Assembly (NCBI GenBank): GCA_955652345.1
Contig: CATPBV010000068.1
Coordinates: 1-5,448, forward strand
Direction: 5' to 3'
DNA length: 5,448 nucleotides
Source of the DNA: an uncultured Solirubrobacteraceae bacterium
GTDB lineage: Bacteria; Actinomycetota; Thermoleophilia; Solirubrobacterales; Solirubrobacteraceae
A program made the translations under genes and the position numbers. This document shows, one piece after another, positions 1 through 4,884 of the stretch (its first letter is position 1; every line of letters begins with the position of its first letter). Under the pieces are notes generated by a model that worked only from the letters and a program-made list of their open reading frames with translations, did not search any database and was not told the origin of the DNA.

Positions 1-688
1 CGATCAGGCCGCCGTTGACGAGGACCGGTTCGACGATCACCGCGGCCAGCTCGCGGCCGTGCCGGCGGATCGCCGACTCCAGGCCGGCGCCGTCGTTGTA
101 CGAGCGCACGAGGATGGCGGCGCGTGCCCCCGCGGCCATACCCGAGGAGGCGGGAATGGGCACCGGCTCGTCCGCCGGGCCGGCGTTGCCGTCAGGCGCG
201 AAGTGCGTGCTGAACGCGACGGCGTCGTGCCACCCGTGGTAGCAGCCCTCGAACTTGAGGATCTTGTCTCGACCGGTGACCGCCCGCGCCAGCCGGACCG
301 CGTGGTACGTCGCCTCGCTGCCGGTACAGCTGAACGCCGACATCTCGGCCGTCGGGATGTGCTCGCGCAGCCGGTAGGCGAGATCCACCTCCAGCTCGTG
401 TGCGCAGGACAGGCCGGCGCCCCGGTCGCGCAGCGTCTCGATCGCGGCGTCGCGCACGGCGGGATGGTTGTGGCCGAGCAGGACGGCCGAGAACGCCGCA
501 TGGCAATCGATGAACTCGTTGCCGTCGACGTCCCACATGCGCCCGCCGTCTCCGCGCTGCATGTAGATCGGATACGGGGGATAGCCGCGCCCCTCTCCTT
601 GGGCGCCGCCCGCCTCCACGACGCGGGCTCGCTCGTAGAGCGCCCGGGAGGCCGCGTGGGGAATGGGCCATTCCTCGGTGTCCGGCAA
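1..688 (-). CDS. Class III PLP-dependent aminotransferase, glutamate-1-semialdehyde aminomutase-like (N-terminal 229 residues; C-terminus off left edge)
   Basis: The product is a fold-type I, cytosolic PLP enzyme that moves an amino group between an amine and a keto acid, aldehyde or keto-sugar. The visible part reads like glutamate-1-semialdehyde 2,1-aminomutase relatives: SRALYERAR (residues 14-22), MWDVDGNEFID (51-61), LGHNHP (71-76), the PLP-phosphate loop CTGSEATYHAVRLAR (121-135), KFEGCYHGWHD (145-155, with the Tyr-His that stacks on PLP) and VIVEPV (217-222). The PLP lysine and the Asp facing the pyridine nitrogen lie beyond the left edge, so activity cannot be judged. The start is TTG at 688-686: the frame has a TAG at 715-713, TTG is the only usual start codon before the conserved SRALYERAR helix, and the next candidates (GTG at residue 24, ATG at 43) would remove conserved sequence. 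No Shine-Dalgarno is visible. The gene is divergent from the DegT-type aminotransferase. Many relatives with catabolic neighbours are not heme-pathway enzymes, so hemL is not assigned. Family is confident; substrate is unknown. Confidence 0.93.
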   Translation of the reverse strand, partial: MPDTEEWPIPHAASRALYERARVVEAGGAQGEGRGYPPYPIYMQRGDGGRMWDVDGNEFIDCHAAFSAVLLGHNHPAVRDAAIETLRDRGAGLSCAHELEVDLAYRLREHIPTAEMSAFSCTGSEATYHAVRLARAVTGRDKILKFEGCYHGWHDAVAFSTHFAPDGNAGPADEPVPIPASSGMAAGARAAILVRSYNDGAGLESAIRRHGRELAAVIVEPVLVNGGLI

Positions 689-703
689 TGTAAACGTTTC
701 GAT
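688..703. promoter_or_regulatory. Putative LacI-family operator O1 (left), abutting the class III aminotransferase start
   Basis: The 16-bp site ATGTAAACGTTTCGAT is an imperfect palindrome: 6 of 8 positions mirror around the central CG, with the core AAACGTTT fully symmetric. A central CG flanked by an A-rich and a T-rich arm is the classic shape of LacI/GalR-family operators. It sits immediately downstream of a plausible minus-strand -10 (710-715), at about +1 to +16, and touches the TTG start codon. A bound repressor there would block initiation or early elongation. A sister site lies at 827-842. Assignment to the LacI family is inferred from the motif; no regulator gene is in the window. 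Confidence 0.6.
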
Positions 704-709
704 GGCGTC

Positions 710-739
710 AGCCTAGGGCGTGGCGACCACGGCTGTCAA
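710..739 (-). promoter_or_regulatory. Putative sigma70-type promoter for the class III aminotransferase
   Basis: Read on the minus strand, a perfect TTGACA -35 hexamer (739-734) is followed after 18 bp by TAGGCT (715-710), which fits the loose TANNNT -10 of high-GC bacteria. The expected transcript start is near 703, leaving a leader of only about 15 nt before TTG at 688, with the operator-like site exactly there. The -35 lies inside the first of three tandem 23-bp repeats, each of which carries another TTGACA. Only this copy has a suitable -10 at the right distance. The -10 match is weak, so this is a prediction. Confidence 0.45.
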
Positions 740-785
740 GGCGTGGCGACCATGACTGTCAAGCCGTGACGACCGTGCGTGTCAA
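717..785. repeat. Three tandem 23-bp direct repeats in the divergent promoter region
   Basis: The units are 717-739, 740-762 and 763-785. Each starts GGCGTGGCGACC or a close variant (unit 3: GCCGTGACGACC), has a few variable bases, and ends in TGTCAA. Units 1 and 2 differ at only two positions; unit 3 is more diverged. A degenerate fourth copy seems to begin at 786 (GGCGTGAGCGCC) and fades out. The inner GTGG-CGA-CCAC of unit 1 is itself a small inverted repeat. On the minus strand every unit offers TTGACA. The array lies between two operator-like sites and upstream of both divergent genes, so it may be a multi-copy protein-binding site or simply a local duplication of a promoter element. Confidence 0.8.
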
Positions 786-807
786 GGCGTGAGCGCCCGA
801 GCCGATC

Positions 808-836
808 TTGACATTGAGCACCGCGCATGAAAACGT
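808..836 (+). promoter_or_regulatory. Possible promoter for the DegT-family aminotransferase
   Basis: A perfect TTGACA occurs at 808-813 on the plus strand, facing the DegT-type gene. No good -10 hexamer follows: at 17-18 bp spacing the sequence is AAACGT/AACGTT, which is the core of the right operator-like site. If the -35 is real, a repressor on 827-842 would cover the -10 region directly. The call rests mainly on the -35 match and position. Confidence 0.3.
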
Positions 837-842
837 TTGTAT
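827..842. promoter_or_regulatory. Putative LacI-family operator O2 (right), upstream of the DegT-family aminotransferase
   Basis: The 16-bp site ATGAAAACGTTTGTAT shares ATGNAAACGTTTNNAT with the left site at 688-703. It is again an imperfect palindrome with a fully symmetric AAACGTTT core. The centres of the two sites are 139 bp apart, close enough for one regulator to bind both or form a loop. The ATG inside this site is in frame with the downstream gene but has no ribosome binding site of its own, so it is read as part of the operator and not as the start codon. Confidence 0.6.
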
Positions 843-849
843 CGAACCC

Positions 850-855
850 AGGAGG
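850..855 (+). promoter_or_regulatory. Shine-Dalgarno AGGAGG that fixes the DegT-family start
   Basis: A consensus AGGAGG lies four bases before ATG at 860. This favours 860 over the in-frame ATG at 827, which overlaps the operator-like palindrome, has no Shine-Dalgarno, and would add 11 residues not expected in the family. Confidence 0.85.
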
Positions 856-859
856 AACG

Positions 860-2176
860 ATGGCCACTGTCGAGAAGCTCGCCGTGCATGGAGGACCAGC
901 GACGGTCAAGGCTCGCGACCACGCGTCGTGGCCCGACATCACGGACGATGATCGAGCCGAGGTCCTCGCCGTCCTCGATCGAGGCATTCTCTGCGGCGCC
1001 GAGTCGCCGGCCATCACCGGGCTCGAGGGCGACTGGGCGGACTACCTCGGGGTCGAGCACTGCATCGCCATGAGCTCGGGTACCGCCGCGCTCCACACCG
1101 CCATCGTGAGCGTGGGCATCCGCCCCGGCGACGAGGTGATCGTTCCCGCCTACACCTACATCTCTACGGCCGCGGCGGTCGCCCACCACGGCGCGGTGCC
1201 CGTGTTCTGCGACATCGACGAGCGCACCTTCAACATCGACCCCGCTCGTATCGAGGAGCGGATCACCGACCGGACGGCGGCGATCATGCCGGTGCACGTG
1301 CACGGTCTTCCGGCCGACATGGAGGCGATCCGGGCAATCGCCGACCGGCACGGCCTTGCTGTCATCGAGGATGCGGCTCAATCGCACGGGGCCACCTACA
1401 AGGGGCGCAAGACGGGATCGCTCGGCGAGTGTGCCGGCTTCAGCCTCAATGCCACGAAGAACCTGTCCGCCGGCGAAGGCGGCCTGTTCGTAACGGACGA
1501 TCCGAAGCTGTTCGACATCGCGCGCCGCTTCTCCAATCGCGGCGAGGACGTGCCGAACCTCCGGCCCGGCGAGTTTCGTATCGACTCGTACGTGTCGCAC
1601 GGCCTGGGGTGGAACTACCGCAGCCAGGAGCTCCCGGCCGCGCTGGCTCGCTCCCAGCTCCGGCGCCTCGACTACTACACCGAGAACGCGCAGCGCAACG
1701 GCGCGATCCTCGACGAGGGCCTCTCGGCCCTCACCGGAGTAACGCCACCGTACGTCCCCCCCGACCGCACCTCGGTCTACTACAAGTACCGGGTGTCCAT
1801 CGATGCCGACGCGCTCGGGTTCGACGGGCCGGCGGCGGAGCTTCGCGACCGGCTCATCCGGGCGCTGCGCGCCGAGGGCGTGGAGGCGCTGCTCTGGCAG
1901 GTCGAGCCGCTGCCGGCGTACCCGGCCTTCCGGCGAAAGCTCTACGGACCCTGGTACCCGAACCAAGATGACGAGCCGCTGCTCGACTGGGATCCGGCGC
2001 AGTATCCGGTGACCGTGCGGGTGCTCGACTCGTCGTTCATCATCGGCTCTGAGCAGCGCCCGATCATCATCCAGGACGGCGCATTGATGAGGGACTACCT
2101 GGCCGCGTTCGAAAAGGTGCTTCGGAACCTCGACGCGTTGCTGGAGCTGCCGTTCGAACCACTCCGGTTCGACTGA
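860..2176 (+). CDS. DegT/DnrJ/EryC1/StrS-family PLP-dependent aminotransferase
   Basis: This 438-residue protein is a fold-type I sugar aminotransferase; the family uses PLP and usually Glu or Gln as amino donor to aminate a keto-sugar or ketocyclitol, in the cytosol. Landmarks are SSGTAALHTA (72-81, PLP-phosphate loop), GDEVIVPAYTYISTA (90-104), D171 and Q174 in IEDAAQSHGA (cofactor ring contacts), K200 in SLNATKNLSAGEGG (the Schiff-base lysine), and NYRSQELPAA from N252, the usual NYRMxE-type segment. All key residues are present, so it should be active. The length is slightly above the common 370-420. The start at 860 is set by AGGAGG at 850. It appears to be a single-gene transcript: it diverges from the class III aminotransferase and converges on the dehydratase, 3 bp from that gene's stop. 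An operator-like palindrome at 827-842 suggests repression by a LacI-type protein. Most characterised relatives build nucleotide-linked amino sugars or antibiotics; the catabolic neighbours argue for another role here. Family is certain; substrate is unknown. Confidence 0.95.
   Translation: MATVEKLAVHGGPATVKARDHASWPDITDDDRAEVLAVLDRGILCGAESPAITGLEGDWADYLGVEHCIAMSSGTAALHTAIVSVGIRPGDEVIVPAYTYISTAAAVAHHGAVPVFCDIDERTFNIDPARIEERITDRTAAIMPVHVHGLPADMEAIRAIADRHGLAVIEDAAQSHGATYKGRKTGSLGECAGFSLNATKNLSAGEGGLFVTDDPKLFDIARRFSNRGEDVPNLRPGEFRIDSYVSHGLGWNYRSQELPAALARSQLRRLDYYTENAQRNGAILDEGLSALTGVTPPYVPPDRTSVYYKYRVSIDADALGFDGPAAELRDRLIRALRAEGVEALLWQVEPLPAYPAFRRKLYGPWYPNQDDEPLLDWDPAQYPVTVRVLDSSFIIGSEQRPIIIQDGALMRDYLAAFEKVLRNLDALLELPFEPLRFD
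2154..2172. terminator. Short perfect inverted repeat at the convergent gene ends (possible weak terminator)
   Basis: TCGAACC (2154-2160) and GGTTCGA (2166-2172) form a 7-bp stem with a 5-base loop, ending one base pair before the DegT-family stop codon. It lies within the coding sequence and lacks a T-tract, so it is not a standard rho-independent terminator. Because the facing genes end only 3 bp apart, it is the only visible structure that could act on either transcript. Chance occurrence is quite possible. Confidence 0.25.
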
Positions 2177-2179
2177 GCC

Positions 2180-3901
2180 CTAATGGATCACCGGTTCGCG
2201 CACGTCTGCGCGGCGCGCCAGGAAGTCGAAGTCGCAGCCTAGGTTCGCCTGCGTCACGTGACGCACGTAGAGTTCGCCGTATCCGCTCAGCCCGGTCGGG
2301 ACGGTCGGGGTGAAATCGGCCCGCCGACCCCGCAGCTCCTGGTCGGGCACCAGCAGGTCGAGTCGCCTCCCGGGAACATCGAGCTCGATCTCATCGCCGT
2401 CGCGGACGAGGGCCAGCGGGCCTCCGACCGCCGCTTCCGGGGCCACGTGCAGCACGCACGTCCCGTAGCTGGTGCCACTCATGCGCGCATCCGAGATGCG
2501 AACCATGTCGCGGACGCCCGCCTGAAGCAGGCGTCGCGGGATCGGCAGCATCCCCCACTCGGGCATTCCCGGGGCACCGATCGGCCCACTGCGCTTTAGC
2601 ACCAGCACGGAGTCCGGGGTAACAGGCAGATCGGGATCGTCGGCTCGCGCCTCGACGTCGGCCTGATCCTCGAACACCACTGCGGGGCCACGATGGCGAA
2701 GCAGTGCGGGGTCGGCCGCGACCGCCTTGATCACCGCACCGTCCGGTGCGAGGCTGCCGTGCAGAATTGCCAATGCGCCGCTAGGGCTGACGGGGCGATC
2801 GATCGGGCGGATGACCTCGGAGTCGTGGACCTCCGCGCCCGAGATCGCGTCGCCCAGGCTGCCTTCTGCGACGGTGCCGGCTTCGAGCACCAGCAGCTCG
2901 CGCACTCGCGCCAGCAGCGCGCGCAGTCCGCCGGCGTAATAGAAGTCCTCCATCAGGTGCCTGCCCCCGGGCTGGATGTCGGCCAGCACCGGGGTCATGC
3001 GTGAGAGCGCGTCGAACCGCTCCAGCGAGAGGTCGACTCCCGCTCGCCGCGCCAGCGCGATCAGGTGAATGACCGCGTTGGTGGAGCCCCCGAGCGCGAG
3101 CACGGTGATGATCGCATTGTCGAAGGAGGACGGCGTCACGATCGTGCTCGGCCTTCGGTCCTCCCAGACGAGCTCCACGATCCTTCGCCCGCAGGCCGCC
3201 GCCATGCGGCCGTGCGTGGCGTCGACGGCGGGGATCGACGATGCGCCGGGCAGGCTGAGCCCGAGCGCCTCCACGGCGGCGGTCATGGTCGACGCAGTGC
3301 CCATCGTCATGCAGTGTCCGGGCGAGCGGGCGATACCGTCCTCCAGCTCGCGCCACGCGCACTCGCTCAACTTGCCGGCCTGGCGCTCGGCCCAGGCCCG
3401 CCACACCTCGGTCCCACTGCCGACCGGGCGCCCCCGCCAGTTGCCGCGCAACATCGGTCCGGCGGGCAGGAAGATCACCGGCAGGTCAACCGAGATGGCG
3501 CCCATCACCAAGGCCGGCGTCGTCTTGTCGCAGCCGCCCATCAGCACCGCGCCATCGATCGGATAGCTGCGCAGCACCTCCTCGGTCTCCATCGCCAGGA
3601 GGTTCCGGTACATCATCGCCGACGGCTTCTGGAACTGCTCCGCCAGCGACGTGACGGGGATCTCGAGCGGAAAGCCGCCCGCGGACCACACTCCACGACG
3701 AACCTGTTCAGCCCGGTCGCGGAAGTGCGTGTGGCAGCACGCGATATCGCTCCAGGTGTTGAGGATGGCGATCACCGGCCGCCCCTGAAACTCCTCGAGC
3801 GCGTAGCCCATCTGCTTGATCCTCGAGCGGTGACCGAACGCCCTCAGCGTGTCGGGGCCGAACCAGCGATGACTACGTAGCTGCTCGGGGGTACGTTTCA
3901 T
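2180..3901 (-). CDS. IlvD/Edd-family sugar-acid dehydratase, L-arabinonate dehydratase-like
   Basis: The 573-residue protein is full length for the family. IlvD/Edd enzymes use an Fe-S cluster and Mg2+ to remove water from a 2,3-dihydroxy acid; the sugar-acid branch turns aldonates into 2-keto-3-deoxy acids. The three cluster cysteines are C56 (in SDIACCHTHFR), C124 (MGGCDKTTP) and C197 (GHCMTMGTAST). E88, D125 and K126 match the Mg ligands, including the lysine that is carbamylated in relatives, and S475 in DARMSGTSYG matches the proposed catalytic serine. NTWSDIACCHTHF, MYRNLLAMETEE and the PAGPMLRGNW stretch point to the L-arabinonate/D-xylonate-type [2Fe-2S] dehydratases, not to dihydroxy-acid dehydratase of branched-chain amino acid synthesis, though this rests on recalled motifs. 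An extra Cys (C55) sits beside the cluster ligand. The ATG at 3901 overlaps the upstream gene's TGA as ATGA, has no clear Shine-Dalgarno, and so is probably translationally coupled. It is the last gene of the leftward operon. The exact sugar acid cannot be read from sequence. Confidence 0.93.
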   Translation of the reverse strand: MKRTPEQLRSHRWFGPDTLRAFGHRSRIKQMGYALEEFQGRPVIAILNTWSDIACCHTHFRDRAEQVRRGVWSAGGFPLEIPVTSLAEQFQKPSAMMYRNLLAMETEEVLRSYPIDGAVLMGGCDKTTPALVMGAISVDLPVIFLPAGPMLRGNWRGRPVGSGTEVWRAWAERQAGKLSECAWRELEDGIARSPGHCMTMGTASTMTAAVEALGLSLPGASSIPAVDATHGRMAAACGRRIVELVWEDRRPSTIVTPSSFDNAIITVLALGGSTNAVIHLIALARRAGVDLSLERFDALSRMTPVLADIQPGGRHLMEDFYYAGGLRALLARVRELLVLEAGTVAEGSLGDAISGAEVHDSEVIRPIDRPVSPSGALAILHGSLAPDGAVIKAVAADPALLRHRGPAVVFEDQADVEARADDPDLPVTPDSVLVLKRSGPIGAPGMPEWGMLPIPRRLLQAGVRDMVRISDARMSGTSYGTCVLHVAPEAAVGGPLALVRDGDEIELDVPGRRLDLLVPDQELRGRRADFTPTVPTGLSGYGELYVRHVTQANLGCDFDFLARRADVREPVIH

Positions 3902-4872
3902 CGCGGCGGCTCAGCGGACGGCGCCGGGGGCGCGTAGACGTCTGGGTTGGCAACGGACGGGGCGCGCCGGCCGGCCAGGACGTCCGCCATGCCGTCGGCC
4001 ATCTCGGCGAACGTGAGCATCCGAGCCCGACGTGACAGCCCCATCACGTGGGGGCTCAGCACCACGTCGGGGTGGTCGAACAGCGGATGGTGCTCGGGGG
4101 GCTCGGGAGCGAAGACGTCGAGTCCGACGCCCGAGAGCCGACCGTCGCGAAGCGCGTCATAAGCGGCGTCGAGATCGAGCAGTCCGCCGCGGCCGCAGTT
4201 GACAAGCAGCGCTCCCGGCTTGATGTCCTCCAGCGCGCGCCGCCCGATGAGCCCGCGTGTCTCCGCAGTCAGCGGCGCGTGGAGACTGACGATGTCGGCG
4301 CCGGCCAGGAGCTGTGAGAGGTCGATGAGCGGAACGGCGGGGGTGGCCATGGCGGGGTCCACGTATGGATCGTGGGCCACGACCCGCATCCCGAGCACGG
4401 TCGCGATCTCCGCCAGCCGGCGGCCGATGCGGCCGTAGCCGACGATCCCGAGGGTCCCGCCGTCGAGGTCTGCCGGCGCGAGCTCCTCCCGCCGGGCCCA
4501 GGCGCCCTCGCGGACGAGCTGCGTGAACCGCCCCAGGCGCTTGACCAGGTGCAAGATCAGCGCCAAGGCCCCTTCCGCGACGGCGCGGGTTCCGGCGTTC
4601 GGCGTGATCACGACGGGAATGCCGCGCGCCGTCGCCGCCCGCAGGTCGACACACTCGACGCCCACGCCGCTCCGGCCGATGACCCTCAGTCGCGGTGCCG
4701 CGTTGATGAGCGCTGCATCGATCACCGCGGTGCCTCGCGCCGTGATCGCCACGACGCTGGGCAGACGCCGCGCGATCCCCTCCCGGTCCTCGACGTCGAC
4801 CTGGGCGTACGGGCCGTAGGCGTCGAGTCGCTGCTCCACGACCTCATCGGCCGGCCCGATGGCGAGGATCAC
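3898..4872 (-). CDS. D-isomer-specific 2-hydroxyacid dehydrogenase (phosphoglycerate dehydrogenase/hydroxypyruvate reductase-like)
   Basis: This 324-residue cytosolic oxidoreductase belongs to the family that interconverts 2-keto acids and D-2-hydroxy acids with NAD(P)H. The nucleotide-binding motif is GYGRIG (145-150), followed by D168 in VVAHDPY, the acidic residue that favours NAD(H) over NADP(H). The catalytic set is complete: R228 in VNCGRGGLLD, E257 in DVFAPEPP and H275 in SPHVMG. The substrate-side loop GRSGVGVECVD (66-76) is phosphoglycerate-dehydrogenase-like, but there is no C-terminal ACT or ASB domain, so serine biosynthesis (serA) is unlikely. The tail is Pro/Ala-rich. The start is GTG at 4872, 12 bp after the aldehyde dehydrogenase stop; only a weak G-rich stretch precedes it. 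Its end overlaps the dehydratase start by 4 bp. In this operon it may reduce a small keto acid such as glyoxylate or hydroxypyruvate, or oxidise a D-hydroxy acid; this is inference. Confidence 0.93.
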   Translation of the reverse strand: MILAIGPADEVVEQRLDAYGPYAQVDVEDREGIARRLPSVVAITARGTAVIDAALINAAPRLRVIGRSGVGVECVDLRAATARGIPVVITPNAGTRAVAEGALALILHLVKRLGRFTQLVREGAWARREELAPADLDGGTLGIVGYGRIGRRLAEIATVLGMRVVAHDPYVDPAMATPAVPLIDLSQLLAGADIVSLHAPLTAETRGLIGRRALEDIKPGALLVNCGRGGLLDLDAAYDALRDGRLSGVGLDVFAPEPPEHHPLFDHPDVVLSPHVMGLSRRARMLTFAEMADGMADVLAGRRAPSVANPDVYAPPAPSAEPPR

Positions 4873-4884
4873 GGCCCGACCCCG

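Noticed and set aside
192..671. 159-residue minus-strand frame starting at an ATG near 671
   Set aside because: It is the same strand but a shifted frame relative to the class III aminotransferase; the real frame carries all the family motifs, while this one is Arg-rich nonsense.
1..688. Assigning the class III aminotransferase as hemL (tetrapyrrole synthesis)
   Set aside because: The motifs are shared by many non-heme relatives, the catalytic half is missing from the window, and the neighbours are catabolic.
827..859. Upstream in-frame ATG at 827 as the start of the DegT-family gene
   Set aside because: It falls inside the operator-like palindrome, has no ribosome binding site, and an AGGAGG sits correctly before ATG 860.
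782..1966. 394-residue open frame on the minus strand opposite the DegT-family gene
   Set aside because: It lies wholly antisense to a gene with complete family motifs, is rich in Arg/Val/Gly/Asp typical of high-GC shadow frames, and has no recognisable domain.
3065..3880. 271-residue open frame on the plus strand inside the dehydratase
   Set aside because: Antisense shadow of a gene whose Fe-S and Mg ligands are all in place; no domain seen.
3889..3904. Third operator-like site at the dehydratase start (ATGAAACGTA on the minus strand)
   Set aside because: It is only a half-site, one base short of the AAACGTTT core, lacks symmetry, and is simply the first codons of the gene.
3898..4872. Assigning the 2-hydroxyacid dehydrogenase as serA
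   Set aside because: There is no C-terminal regulatory domain and the operon partners are sugar-acid enzymes; many catabolic dehydrogenases share the same core.
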